The notes beneath the pieces are model-generated. The model did no database searches and was not told where the DNA came from. It worked only from the letters and a program-made list of their open reading frames with translations. The position numbers were made by a program, and so were the translations under genes. From a virus, in the IMG/VR virus record IMGVR_UViG_3300013137_002379, positions 1 through 23,463 of that record: a stretch of DNA of 23,463 bases; one strand, given 5' to 3'. Shown one piece after another: positions 13,130-22,204 of the stretch (position 1 is its first letter; each line of letters begins with the position of its first letter).

Positions 13130-14480
13130 TTTCGAACTTGGCAGAAGAAGATTATTGCAATTTTCTTTCGTTGTTAATCAGTCTTATCTTTATGCCAAGC
13201 ACCTGGATTTCTTAGCCGAAAGATTAGAAGCAGTCGAACGCGGAGAAATCAAGAAACTTATAATATTTGCTCCACCAAGGCACGGCAAATCTGAGCTTAT
13301 ATCCTGTAATTTTCCCGCTTGGTATCTTGGCCGTAATCCTAATAAAAAAATAATCCACACATCATATTCAGCCTCGCTTTCTCTTGAATGGTCTCGTAGG
13401 ACACGCGATATTGTCGAAGATGAATTATTCCGTGTGATGTTTGGCGTTTCAACAGATCCAGACGTCCGGGCCTCTGATTCTTGGAAGATAGCGCGGCATC
13501 GCGGCGGAATGATTTCCGCTGGAGTGGGTGGTTCTATTACCGGTCATGGAGCAGATATTTTAATTATTGACGACCCTATCAAAAATGAACAGGAAGCCGA
13601 ATCTGAACTTTACCGTGAGAGAATTTTTAACTGGTATAAATCTGTTGCGCGCACGCGTCTAGAGCCAAATGCGGCAATTATTCTTATGATGACACGCTGG
13701 CATCAAAAAGATTTAGCCGGAAGAATATTAGAAGAAGAAAAGGACTGGGTTGTTATAAATCTTCCGGCATTGGCCGAAGAAGGAGATTTGTTAGGGCGTC
13801 CAATAAATGCAGCTTTATGGCCGCAGCGATTTAATGAGCAGGCCTTGCTTAAAACTAAAAGTGATATAGGTTCTCGATTCTGGAATGCGCTGTATCGCGG
13901 TTTTCCTGTAGACCCGCAGGGCGCAATTATTAAACGCAGTTGGATTCAATATTATGATGAATTAGTGCCTAAAACTGCAAGGTTTGGCGGGATAGATACA
14001 GCAACCAGTAAAAAAACATCTGCCGACAATATGTCATTAGTAGAAGTATGTTTAGATAGGGATGATTTTTTATATGTGGATGATGTATTTTTGGACAGAA
14101 TTTCAGTTACAGAGTTTGCCAAGTTTATTTCTAATATTCATAAAGAACGTAAATTTAAGCAGATAAATATTGAAAGTAATAATGCCGGGGAAGCAGTAAA
14201 ACAGCGTATTGATGAGGTTGGCAGAGAAGATAAAACACATCCGCCCGTGCACGCTATTGTAACCGATACCGATAAAGTCGTAAGGGTAATAGAATTTCAG
14301 CATTTAATAGAAAACGGCACAATTAAATTTAAACGAGGCAATCCACGCGTCGCAAAGTTAATAGAACACTTAGTTAATTTCGATGGCAAAGATGGCGCGG
14401 ATGATGATGATGTGGACGCTTTGGGATTTGCTATTAAGGCCGCGCGAAGTTATAAACGAGATTTAATGCATTTAATTTGA
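13074..14480 (+). CDS. terL: Large terminase subunit (DNA packaging ATPase and nuclease)
   Basis: The 468-residue motor protein pumps phage DNA into the prohead and cuts it. The N-terminal ATPase has Walker A APPRHGKS at 66-73, Walker B DILIIDD at 161-167 and a coupling motif TRWH at 207-210. The C-terminal RNase H-like nuclease has its acidic residues at Asp308 (GGIDTA), Glu367 (NIESNN) and the acidic cluster 443-448. Length is typical. The start at 13074 has AAGG 5-8 nt upstream and overlaps the small subunit; an alternative ATG is four codons later. All motifs look intact, so the enzyme should be active. Confidence 0.95.
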   Translation: MIYVMDSSKEDKLKLLRANFELGRRRLLQFSFVVNQSYLYAKHLDFLAERLEAVERGEIKKLIIFAPPRHGKSELISCNFPAWYLGRNPNKKIIHTSYSASLSLEWSRRTRDIVEDELFRVMFGVSTDPDVRASDSWKIARHRGGMISAGVGGSITGHGADILIIDDPIKNEQEAESELYRERIFNWYKSVARTRLEPNAAIILMMTRWHQKDLAGRILEEEKDWVVINLPALAEEGDLLGRPINAALWPQRFNEQALLKTKSDIGSRFWNALYRGFPVDPQGAIIKRSWIQYYDELVPKTARFGGIDTATSKKTSADNMSLVEVCLDRDDFLYVDDVFLDRISVTEFAKFISNIHKERKFKQINIESNNAGEAVKQRIDEVGREDKTHPPVHAIVTDTDKVVRVIEFQHLIENGTIKFKRGNPRVAKLIEHLVNFDGKDGADDDDVDALGFAIKAARSYKRDLMHLI

Positions 14481-14490
14481 AGGAGTAAAT

Positions 14491-16488
14491 ATGGCAGTTG
14501 CTGCTAAAAAGAAATCAAACGCGATATCAAAAGCTCAGTTTAATAAATTAAAACAAGAATTGGAAATGTCTAAAAAGAGCGCCTCATGGTCTCGGTTGTT
14601 TGAAATTGCGCAGGAATGGCGTCTCTTCGGCGAGCATGTTACACGACCTTACGAGCAAGTTTCCTCTGTTTATAAGGCGGTTAAGGCAATAGCGGATAAT
14701 GTGCCGCAGGCTGACTTGCGTTTTAGAGATTGGAAATCAAAAAAAGAAATTGAGGATGATGAAATTATTAATTTATTCGAAAATCCTAATCCTTTTATGA
14801 CAGAGTCTGATTTTATCCAGGCCTGGGTGGGGTTTGTTTCTCTGTACGGAGAGGCGATGATTATAAAAGAAACCTCAATAGGCCAGATGACTGGTTCACG
14901 TAAATTGCCGGCTGAGCTATGGGCATTTAATCCTACTGATTTCGAAGAAGTCAGACAAGGCAGATTGATAGTTGGTTGGCGATACCAGAAAGAGCAGATT
15001 TTATTTAAACCAGAAGAAGTTATTTTTATTAAAGATTTCAATCCCTACAGTTTATTTCGTGGTATGAGCCCGTTGAAACCGATAGATAAGATTATCGATA
15101 TTGATTGGCAGACTTTAGTGTTCAATAAGGCATTTTTTGATAATGATGGAACGCCAGGGCTAATCCTTTCTACAGAAGATGAATTAAGCAAGGAAGTTAT
15201 TGACAGGATAAGGCTTCAATGGAAACAGAGGCACCAAGGCGCAAGTAATGCATTTAAGGTTGCGGTGCTTGAAGGCGGCCTTAAGCCAGTTGATCATTTA
15301 CCTACGCATAAAGAGATGGATTTTATAGAGCAAAAGCGATTAACGAGAGAAGAAATACTTGGCATCTGGCGTGCACCCAAAGCATTATTCAATATTACGG
15401 AAGACCTTAATTATGCAACTTTTGTCGGCCAGATGAAGATTTTCTGGAATTATGCAATTATGCCGGTAATGCGCAAGATTGAGAGTGCAATCAATAAATA
15501 TATCGTCTGGCCATACAATGAGAAGATAGAGGCATTTTTTGACTATTCAAACGTTATCGCATATCAAGAGGATTTTAAAGATAAAACAGAAACAGCCTCG
15601 AAACTATTTGCAATAGGTTTTACACGTAATGAAATTAACTCACGTCTTAACCTCGGTTTCGAAGAAGTGCCCTGGGGTGATGTATGGTGGGCGTCGTTTG
15701 GTTTAACTCCGGTATCTGGTGCAGAAAATAATAGCCAATTAATTAATGATGAAGGCAATAAATCAAAAATTGCACTTAATCCGCGCAAGGCTGCAATATG
15801 GAAAGGATTTTTAGCGAAACAAAACAATATCGAAACAAGAATGGCTGGCGGTATTAGTAAGTATTTCCTTGAACAGCGAAAGGTTATTTTGCGCGAGCTT
15901 AATGAAAAAGGCCCCGAGGGACTTAAGGTTGATTGGGATGAGCAAGATAAAAAGCTTAAGGATAAGGCCTATAAATATATCTATTTAGCAATTAAAGAAG
16001 GTATTGATTTTGGCAGGACTATTCTTGGGAGAAAATCCCTTTCTGATGAAGAATTTGAAGCAAAGATACAATCATTCTTGGTAACGAGGACAGATAAGAT
16101 AACAATGATTAATCAGACGCTAAAAAAACAAATAAAGATTAATCTTGAAGAAGGTTTAAAACTTGGGGAGACGGTTCAGCAATTAGCAGACCGTATAAGG
16201 ACAATTTACAATATGGCTTCTGCGCGTTCGCTAATGATTGCGCGCACTGAAACGGTTGGCGCAGTGAATGGCGGCAGCCAATTATATTATGAATCAGAAG
16301 GGGTTAAAGAGAAAGAATGGCTGACTGCCGGTGATGAAAATGTTAGGGAATCACACCAGAGACTTGATGGTGAAGTTAAATTAGTGGGACAAAGTTTTTC
16401 AAACGGACTTGAATATCCGGGCGATCAGAAAGGTCAACCCGAAGATGTAATTAACTGCAGGTGCACTATTTTACCTGTGGCCAAATAA
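14491..16488 (+). CDS. Portal protein fused to a MuF-like head morphogenesis domain
   Basis: This 665-residue protein joins two head proteins that are usually separate. Residues about 30-410 match HK97-family portal proteins: NVPQADLRFRD, a FENPNPFMTESDF segment, VIFIKDFNPYSLFRGMSPL, and the APKALF...YAT region. Residues about 540-665 match the phage Mu F-like domain: ARTETVGAVNGG at 584-595, then ENVRESHQRLDG and the ending PGD...NCRC. The portal ring would be the packaging channel and vertex; the MuF part lines the head interior or connector. A linker (410-540) is helical and charged. AAGGAG precedes the ATG 10 nt after terL. Confidence 0.9.
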   Translation: MAVAAKKKSNAISKAQFNKLKQELEMSKKSASWSRLFEIAQEWRLFGEHVTRPYEQVSSVYKAVKAIADNVPQADLRFRDWKSKKEIEDDEIINLFENPNPFMTESDFIQAWVGFVSLYGEAMIIKETSIGQMTGSRKLPAELWAFNPTDFEEVRQGRLIVGWRYQKEQILFKPEEVIFIKDFNPYSLFRGMSPLKPIDKIIDIDWQTLVFNKAFFDNDGTPGLILSTEDELSKEVIDRIRLQWKQRHQGASNAFKVAVLEGGLKPVDHLPTHKEMDFIEQKRLTREEILGIWRAPKALFNITEDLNYATFVGQMKIFWNYAIMPVMRKIESAINKYIVWPYNEKIEAFFDYSNVIAYQEDFKDKTETASKLFAIGFTRNEINSRLNLGFEEVPWGDVWWASFGLTPVSGAENNSQLINDEGNKSKIALNPRKAAIWKGFLAKQNNIETRMAGGISKYFLEQRKVILRELNEKGPEGLKVDWDEQDKKLKDKAYKYIYLAIKEGIDFGRTILGRKSLSDEEFEAKIQSFLVTRTDKITMINQTLKKQIKINLEEGLKLGETVQQLADRIRTIYNMASARSLMIARTETVGAVNGGSQLYYESEGVKEKEWLTAGDENVRESHQRLDGEVKLVGQSFSNGLEYPGDQKGQPEDVINCRCTILPVAK

Positions 16489-16497
16489 GGAGGAATT

Positions 16498-17490
16498 ATG
16501 AGAGAAATTTCTAAAGGCCAGAAGATAGCAAAGATTTTTAGGGGTATTGTTAAAAGTTTTGATGAGAAAACTCATATTGCAACCGTGGTGATTTCCACAA
16601 AAGCAATTGATAGAGATGGTGAAGTAATTGAACCGGCTGCATTTCAAAAACGTCTCGGAAATTATATGGCTCACCCAATCTTATTAAGTTCTCATCGCGC
16701 AGAAAATCTTATGCGTCAAATTGGCGAAGCAAAAGAGATAAAAATAACCGATGAAGGAGTTGAAGGTATTTATGAATGGTATGTTGGTAAAGGCAATGCC
16801 GAAGCTGACTGGGGTTGGTTCTTAGTTATGCGTGGCATCGCAGCTTTTTCTGTCGGCTTTATTCCTTTTGAATGGATTGATACTCAGCCGGGTTCTGATG
16901 AAAGAAATAAAGGCATTTGGCGTAGGTATGTAGATATTGAGTTATTAGAGAATAGTCAGGTTTTAGTTCCGGCTAACCCCCAGGCACTGCAGCGCAGGAT
17001 AAGTGAAGTGCAGGGGGAAGAAAAAGAATTATGTGAATTAGTGGCAAAGGAAGTTAAGGCAGAAGAAATGGCTCTATTTGATGAAGTGGATGAATCAAAA
17101 ATGAAGAAAGAGGATAAGGAAAAACAGAAAATAACAGAAGAGAAATCTCAAATGATAAGAGAGATTATAGAAGATGCTATCTTCGTAAACGAGAAGTTTC
17201 TTGCCAGGTTTAAAGAGATGGTTTCAGGGGAAACAAAAAAGAAGATGGATGAATTATTACAACAATATTGCGATATAACCGCAGAAAAGATTGTTGAGAT
17301 GTTAATTGAGAAGAAATCACTTCCTCCGCATTATTCGGAGATTCTTTTGGGAGATGGAGACCAAGGTCTCAAACATTCTCCGACAAAAGAAAACGAAAAT
17401 AAACAAGGAGTTTCAGTAGCAATTGACACAAAGTCGATTGCCGATGCCGTGAAAAGCGGCTTTAAAGAAGGGTTAAAAAACAATGAATAA
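16498..17490 (+). CDS. HK97-type prohead protease with scaffold-like tail
   Basis: Residues 10-165 match the HK97 prohead protease family (U35): STKAIDRDGEVIEPAAF, a catalytic-type His66 in LLSSHRA, Ser118 in IAAFSVGF, and LLENSQVLVPANP. It would cleave the capsid delta domain and itself during maturation. Residues 165-330 are highly charged and helical (long Lys/Glu-rich coiled coil), like a scaffolding region, ending in KSGFKEGLKNNE. At 330 residues it is longer than a simple protease of about 200, so protease and scaffold are probably combined. AAGGAGGAATT gives the start. It overlaps the capsid gene by 8 nt. Confidence 0.9.
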   Translation: MREISKGQKIAKIFRGIVKSFDEKTHIATVVISTKAIDRDGEVIEPAAFQKRLGNYMAHPILLSSHRAENLMRQIGEAKEIKITDEGVEGIYEWYVGKGNAEADWGWFLVMRGIAAFSVGFIPFEWIDTQPGSDERNKGIWRRYVDIELLENSQVLVPANPQALQRRISEVQGEEKELCELVAKEVKAEEMALFDEVDESKMKKEDKEKQKITEEKSQMIREIIEDAIFVNEKFLARFKEMVSGETKKKMDELLQQYCDITAEKIVEMLIEKKSLPPHYSEILLGDGDQGLKHSPTKENENKQGVSVAIDTKSIADAVKSGFKEGLKNNE

Positions 17491-18787
17491 GTGTAAACAT
17501 TGCGGAAAAGATGTAGAGAAGGACGCGAAAGTCTGCCCGCATTGCCAGAAATCATTAGAGGATACAGCGAATGATGGCGTAATTGAGGCTGTCAAGTCAG
17601 CTGTAAAGGCTGAGATTTCTCCTTTAAGCGCTAAAATCGATGATGTCGATAAAAGGCTTAAGGTGGTTGAAGCTCTTCCTCTGAGAAATATGGCTGTTGC
17701 TGGGGCTGGGATAATAGTTCCCAGGACATATCGCGGTTACAAAGTGCATGAACAAGGTGCAGAGCTTCGCGAGAAGTTTAGTTCCAGGGCAAACTGGTTC
17801 AAGACACTCTCTAAACCGGAGAATTTTGATAAGTTTGTAGAATTCATGCTCGATGTCAAATTTGCCTTAACAGGCGATTTGAAAGCCATGCAAAAGCTTC
17901 AAGAGGCTAGAGAAAAGGCGTCAGACCTGGCAGAAGGCACAGATTCTCTGGGCGGATATCTGGTTCCCGTGGAACACCAGATGGACCTAATTAGGTTAGC
18001 GCGCGAGAAATCTTTTGCGATGCAGCTTTGCCGAGTCGTAACAATGGGCAAGAACACACAGAATTGGCCTTCTGAGGCAACTCTCGTGGATGTCACTTGG
18101 GAAGATGAGGCGGGTTCAATCGATGAGCAGAACCCAACATGGGGGCAGGTTCAACTCGTGACAAAGAAATGCGCTGGTATGACTAGCGGTATCTCTAATG
18201 AGCTACTCGCTGATTCTGATGTCGACATCGTTGGAGAACTTACCGAGCAGTTCATGTATGCTATCGGGTTATCCGTTGATAACCAAGTGCTTAACGGCAC
18301 TGGATCACCATGTTCCGGCGTGTTATCAGCTGCAGTATCGAATGTGGTTACTCTCGCAGGTAATCATGCTTCTTCGATAACAGCTGATAAGCTCTCAGAG
18401 GCAATTTATACTCTGAGCGAAGAAGATGCGAATGCTGCTACGTTTATTTACAGCCGCTTGGTGCAACACTACATTCGTATCCTTAAGGATACTTATGGCC
18501 AATATATCTGGCAAAGACCAGGCGAAGGAAGACCGGGAACAATTTGGGAACTTCCCTACAGGGAAAGCACTAAAGCTCCGGCGGGCACTGCTTCTAATAC
18601 TGCATTCGGAATTCTCGGAAATTGGAAGCTATTCATGATAGGCCTAAGAAACGGGACTATGACTTTTGCCGCAGATCCGTACGGCAAGTTCTCCACGGAT
18701 CAGACAAGATTCAGAGTAACGCAACGTATGGCTTTGAAGATAGCTCGGGCATCAGCGTTCGTTAAAATTAAGACTAATTCTGTCTAA
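17483..18787 (+). CDS. HK97-fold major capsid protein with N-terminal zinc ribbon
   Basis: The 434-residue protein is recognised as an HK97-type capsid protein by its delta-like helical N-terminal region (about 30-148), then SLGGYLVPVEHQ at 155-166, an E-loop and P-domain region, and a C-terminal part with ILGNWKLFMIGLRNG and QTRFRVTQRMALKI. Before the delta region, residues 1-24 form a zinc ribbon with Cys4, Cys7, Cys18 and Cys21, which is unusual for a capsid protein. It probably lies inside the prohead and may be removed by the upstream protease. The start follows an AAGGG site and overlaps the protease gene. A later start at Met70 has no good ribosome-binding site. Confidence 0.9.
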   Translation: MNKCKHCGKDVEKDAKVCPHCQKSLEDTANDGVIEAVKSAVKAEISPLSAKIDDVDKRLKVVEALPLRNMAVAGAGIIVPRTYRGYKVHEQGAELREKFSSRANWFKTLSKPENFDKFVEFMLDVKFALTGDLKAMQKLQEAREKASDLAEGTDSLGGYLVPVEHQMDLIRLAREKSFAMQLCRVVTMGKNTQNWPSEATLVDVTWEDEAGSIDEQNPTWGQVQLVTKKCAGMTSGISNELLADSDVDIVGELTEQFMYAIGLSVDNQVLNGTGSPCSGVLSAAVSNVVTLAGNHASSITADKLSEAIYTLSEEDANAATFIYSRLVQHYIRILKDTYGQYIWQRPGEGRPGTIWELPYRESTKAPAGTASNTAFGILGNWKLFMIGLRNGTMTFAADPYGKFSTDQTRFRVTQRMALKIARASAFVKIKTNSV

Positions 18788-18808
18788 TTTTAACAAATTA
18801 AACTTTGA

Positions 18809-18836
18809 CTGGGCTGGCCTTAATCGGCTGGCCCAG
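18809..18836 (+). other. Strong stem-loop after the capsid gene, without a T-run
   Basis: CTGGGC and GCCCAG form the outer stem, two G-U wobble pairs and GCC/GGC the inner stem, with a TTAATC loop: 11 pairs in RNA. No T-run follows on either strand, so it is unlikely to be a normal intrinsic terminator. It may protect the capsid mRNA 3' end or lower read-through into the next cassette. Confidence 0.55.
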
Positions 18837-18855
18837 CAAGGTAAAAAGGCAAAAT

Positions 18856-19503
18856 ATGGATTTAAGAAATTATCTTCTACCAGAAAACTTTATAAAAGAC
18901 GATCATGCGAAGCAATATTTTGCGGGGCATTTAGATAGATTTCTTTATCATATTGACGTATTTGAACGATTAATTTCTGGGCCAACTGACGAAAAAACTG
19001 CGGAAAGATTTAAAGTCTATGATTTTGGTTCATGGCTTCCGTTTTCTACTTGGTATTTTTATAAGAAATATAAGGCAAGAGTGATTTATTTTTATATGGA
19101 ACGCGCTGAACCATTAAACGAAAGAGTTGAACCATGCCGGATGAATCTCTGTGACCCGGTTGCGCTTTATGAGGCCGATGTTGTAGTTGCAACAGAAGTA
19201 TTAGAGCATTTGCCATGTAATCTCTATAACACATTAGATTTTATGGCTAAATGTGTCAAGAAGGGCGGATATTTATTTTTATCTTTTCCTACGGGGCCGA
19301 TTGGTGCAGATATTGGCTATAATAAAGATATTCCTGGTAAAAGACCCGATATTGAGCATGAACATTTAAGAGAGTTTCCAATAGAAAAGGCGCGTGAGTT
19401 TTACGGTCGACTTAAATTTGAAGTCCTTGAAGAGAAATGTGTTAAGACGCTGTTTTATAACAACGCAGATGGCATTTTACATGTATTGTTGAGGAAAAGA
19501 TGA
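18856..19503 (+). CDS. SAM-dependent methyltransferase-like protein
   Basis: The start is ATG 18856 with AAAAAGG 6 nt upstream; an in-frame ATG at 18805 lies before the stem-loop. The 215-residue product resembles a class I methyltransferase. The post-motif region ADVVVATEVLEHLP (about 107-120) and CVKKGGYLFLSFPTG (133-147) are typical. Motif I is unusual: VYDFGSWLPFS at 54-64 where D.G.G would be expected, so AdoMet binding may be altered. It probably acts on a small molecule, sugar or lipid-linked glycan, judging from the neighbouring glycosyltransferase and radical SAM genes. It overlaps the next gene as ATGA. Confidence 0.7.
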   Translation: MDLRNYLLPENFIKDDHAKQYFAGHLDRFLYHIDVFERLISGPTDEKTAERFKVYDFGSWLPFSTWYFYKKYKARVIYFYMERAEPLNERVEPCRMNLCDPVALYEADVVVATEVLEHLPCNLYNTLDFMAKCVKKGGYLFLSFPTGPIGADIGYNKDIPGKRPDIEHEHLREFPIEKAREFYGRLKFEVLEEKCVKTLFYNNADGILHVLLRKR

Positions 19504-20057
19504 AAAAAAAGTTTTTAATTTTAGGTTCAGCGCCATCGATAACTCAATGGTGTCAAAAATATCTCGAGCAAGAACTCAATGCAGGATACTTTTTGTGCGC
19601 AATCAATAATGCATGGAATGCCTTCCCCGATATTAAAGATAAGTTAAAAATTTGGTTTCGGTCGGCTGATTTCTTTTATTTTCAATATACGATTAAGCCA
19701 GATGAGGAATTGCGCAATAAATGGTATGAGGTTGTGCGTTTTTTGTCCGAGCCGTGTTGGTATGAGAGGAAAGATAATGGAACGATGATATTGAATGCAA
19801 TTTGCCATATTATCAATCTCGGTGAAAATAATAACAGAAAAATCATTCTCCATATAGCGGGAAGTAATCTTATTTATGAAAATGGACAATCGCACTTTTA
19901 CGGTAAAGGCACTCCTGATCCATTGAGATTAGGTGAAGAATATCTTAAAAAGCAACTTTGCAGCATTAATGGATTCGCAGAAGAACACGGCCATAAAATT
20001 TATAATGTAGATTACCAGGAAAATACCTTGCTACCATTTGAGAGGTTAGATTTATGA
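19500..20057 (+). CDS. Rossmann-like protein, possible DUF115/GT42-type glycosyltransferase
   Basis: This 185-residue protein begins KKFLILGSAPSITQW, a strand followed by a GS.PS loop, as in the MAF/DUF115 family and in GT42 sialyltransferases. It then has FLCAINNAWNAFPDIKDKLKIWF, where IN.AW resembles the N..F position of those families. A second strand, RKIILHIAGSNLIY, and the FYGKGTPDPLR segment follow. The likeness is by pattern only; a different nucleotide-sugar or nucleotidyl enzyme is possible. It overlaps both neighbours by 4 nt as ATGA, so it works in the same pathway as the methyltransferase and radical SAM enzyme. Confidence 0.45.
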   Translation: MKKKFLILGSAPSITQWCQKYLEQELNAGYFLCAINNAWNAFPDIKDKLKIWFRSADFFYFQYTIKPDEELRNKWYEVVRFLSEPCWYERKDNGTMILNAICHIINLGENNNRKIILHIAGSNLIYENGQSHFYGKGTPDPLRLGEEYLKKQLCSINGFAEEHGHKIYNVDYQENTLLPFERLDL

Positions 20058-20860
20058 AAGCTATTATATGGGTTGAGAGAACTAATTGCAATAATCATTG
20101 TAATTATTGCATTGTATATCGCAGGAATATTCCGCAAGCGGATGTAGGTTGGCAGGATTGGGTTGCTTTGTTTAACAGGTTTAAACCAGAAGTTCTGGAT
20201 ATAACTGGTGGCGAACCTTTTTTAAATTTAAATATGGTAGATATTATTAAGGCGCTGGATTCATCGATAAAACTTGGGATAACGACTAATTTAACGCAAG
20301 ATATGACACGATTTGTAAACGAAGTTTCTACTGATAGGATTTGCAATATTACACTTTCTTATCATCCGTCGCAGGCATTATCAATAGAAGCGTTTCTGGG
20401 GAAAGCCTTAATGTTGAAGAATAGGGGATATCTGATTAATGTCAATTTTGTAATGTATCCAGAACAACTTTGGCTATGTGATAATCTTAAGGAGATATTT
20501 GAAATAAAACATGGCATAAGATTCCATGTTGACCCTTATGCGACAAATCCGTTGTTTCCTTGTGAATTGACAACGGCGGAGAAAGAATTTGTCCAGAAGT
20601 TTGTTGGTGTTGACCGTGATTATCGCTTCAAGGAGAAAAAAACTAATAGGGTTAAATGTTCGGCGGGAAATAATTATTTACTTATTCAACCTGATGGCTC
20701 GGCTTTCCGATGTATGACAATGGTATGGAATGATAAAGGGTCTATGGGGAATGTGTTTTCTCCTGATTTTAAAATAGATAATGAGCCAAAAATCTGCGAG
20801 AATTATTTTAACTGCGCTGGTTGCGATATGGATAAAGTAACTATCGAGGAATTATTATGA
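20054..20860 (+). CDS. Radical SAM enzyme with SPASM-like C-terminus
   Basis: The 268-residue enzyme has the radical SAM cluster motif C12-x3-C16-x2-C19 (NCNNHCNYC) and a GGEP motif at 52-55, so it binds a 4Fe-4S cluster and AdoMet to make a 5'-deoxyadenosyl radical. Its C-terminus resembles a SPASM/twitch auxiliary cluster: C202-SAGNNYLLIQPDGSAFRC220, GNVF, then C248, C254 and C257. Such enzymes modify peptides, sugars or cofactors. The substrate is unknown; a short core at 268 residues fits a compact type. It is translationally coupled on both sides (ATGA), to the Rossmann-like gene upstream and the zinc-ribbon microprotein downstream. Confidence 0.85.
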   Translation: MKAIIWVERTNCNNHCNYCIVYRRNIPQADVGWQDWVALFNRFKPEVLDITGGEPFLNLNMVDIIKALDSSIKLGITTNLTQDMTRFVNEVSTDRICNITLSYHPSQALSIEAFLGKALMLKNRGYLINVNFVMYPEQLWLCDNLKEIFEIKHGIRFHVDPYATNPLFPCELTTAEKEFVQKFVGVDRDYRFKEKKTNRVKCSAGNNYLLIQPDGSAFRCMTMVWNDKGSMGNVFSPDFKIDNEPKICENYFNCAGCDMDKVTIEELL

Positions 20861-21027
20861 TAGGGGATACACGTAAAGTATATCAATGCAGTATTTGTGG
20901 CAAAATTAAATATGTTGATCCAAAATATGCGCTTTCGGAAAGGACGCTTATTTGTTGTGGAGTCGCGATGATTATAAAAAGCAGGGGAGTTATAAGAAAA
21001 CCTTTAAGCAATTATGTTAAAAAATAA
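20857..21027 (+). CDS. Zinc-ribbon microprotein downstream of radical SAM gene
   Basis: This 56-residue product begins at an ATGA overlap with the radical SAM gene and has CSIC (11-14) and CC (33-34) as likely zinc ligands, followed by a basic tail (IIKSRGVIRKPLSNYVKK). It overlaps the glycosyltransferase gene by 14 nt. Such a small partner next to a radical SAM/SPASM enzyme could be a substrate or a metal-binding helper, but that is inference; it could also be an independent regulator. No known precursor-peptide motif is seen. Confidence 0.55.
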   Translation: MIGDTRKVYQCSICGKIKYVDPKYALSERTLICCGVAMIIKSRGVIRKPLSNYVKK

Positions 21028-22204
21028 TACAGCAAAACAGAAAAAGATTAAAGTTCATTGGGTAGTTAAGCCTAATGATAAATCAGTTGCCAATGCCTTA
21101 GGTTACAATGTGCACAATATGGCAATGTATAAGCATTGCGCAGAATATTTTGATTATGACGAGAATGCATCCGTTGCTATCACGATTATACCTGCAGACC
21201 AATTTAAACCCGTTCCCAATAAAAGAAATATTCTTTTTACTATGTGGGAAGCGATAGATGTGCCACAAAGTTATATCCCTGGACTGCGAGCGGCTGACCT
21301 TATAGTTGTGCCTTCTGAATTCTGCAGGGAAATCTTTCAGCTATTGACGGATAAAAAGGTCATAACGTGTTTTGAGGGTGTTGATACGAATATTTTTAAA
21401 TTCAAAGAAAGACAATTCCCTAATTTTTCAAAAGGAGAGAAATTTAGATATCTGTGGATAGGGGCTCCTAATCCGCGCAAAGGATATTACACTATAATGG
21501 AATTCTCTAAAATTGTAGAAAAATTACCACAGGTTGAGCTTTATATTAAGACAACTTCTGATAAGCCTTTAATATTTAAGAATCTTATTAAGATTATTTT
21601 TATTAGGTTGTGGAAAATGCTAATAAATGATAGCCGTTTTTATGGCCACAAATATACTTATTGGCAAAATTGGCTTGGTGAATGGAAGAATATTAAAGGT
21701 TCATTCAAGAGGTATTTTAATCCGCCACCAGAAGGTCAACATATCATTATGGGTAAGTATAAAAATATAATCTTCGATGCTCGAAAGTTAGAGTTTAATG
21801 ATTTGGTTGATTTATATTATTCGGCCCACTGTTTTGTTATTCCGCATGCTGGTGAGGGGTGGTGTTTACCCTTATGTGAGGCAATGGCGACAGGTTGTCC
21901 GTCAGTAGCAAGTTATTCGACTGGCGTCTTAGATTTCTTTAGTAAGAATGTAGGATATCCAGTCCAAACAGATGTTGTCAAATGCCCCATGCAAAATTAT
22001 GATATAACAGCAAGAATATACGTTCCCCAAACGCAAGATTTTGTTAAGCAGGCACTGGCTGTATTAAATGACTATCGAGAGGCAAAGAAACGTGCAAAAA
22101 AAGCTGCTTATGAAATCAAAACCAAGTTTACATGGGAAAAGTCAGCCTATAGACTTAATAATATCGTTAGAGAATTTTTAGAAAAGGGCGAAGCCAATGC
22201 GTAA
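21014..22204 (+). CDS. GT4-family glycosyltransferase
   Basis: The 396-residue protein is a GT-B glycosyltransferase of the GT4 type, which transfers a sugar from a nucleotide-sugar donor. The N-terminal acceptor domain runs to about 140, with VVPSEFCREIF and FEGVDTNIF as in this family. The donor domain has YLWIGAPNPRKGYYTIMEF and the EX7E motif at Glu281 and Glu289 (HAGEGWCLPLCEAMATGCP). No membrane segment is obvious apart from a hydrophobic patch at 188-203, so it is probably cytoplasmic or peripherally bound. It overlaps both neighbours, tying it to the fibre-like gene that follows and raising the possibility that it glycosylates that protein or a surface glycan. Confidence 0.9.
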   Translation: MLKNNTAKQKKIKVHWVVKPNDKSVANALGYNVHNMAMYKHCAEYFDYDENASVAITIIPADQFKPVPNKRNILFTMWEAIDVPQSYIPGLRAADLIVVPSEFCREIFQLLTDKKVITCFEGVDTNIFKFKERQFPNFSKGEKFRYLWIGAPNPRKGYYTIMEFSKIVEKLPQVELYIKTTSDKPLIFKNLIKIIFIRLWKMLINDSRFYGHKYTYWQNWLGEWKNIKGSFKRYFNPPPEGQHIIMGKYKNIIFDARKLEFNDLVDLYYSAHCFVIPHAGEGWCLPLCEAMATGCPSVASYSTGVLDFFSKNVGYPVQTDVVKCPMQNYDITARIYVPQTQDFVKQALAVLNDYREAKKRAKKAAYEIKTKFTWEKSAYRLNNIVREFLEKGEANA

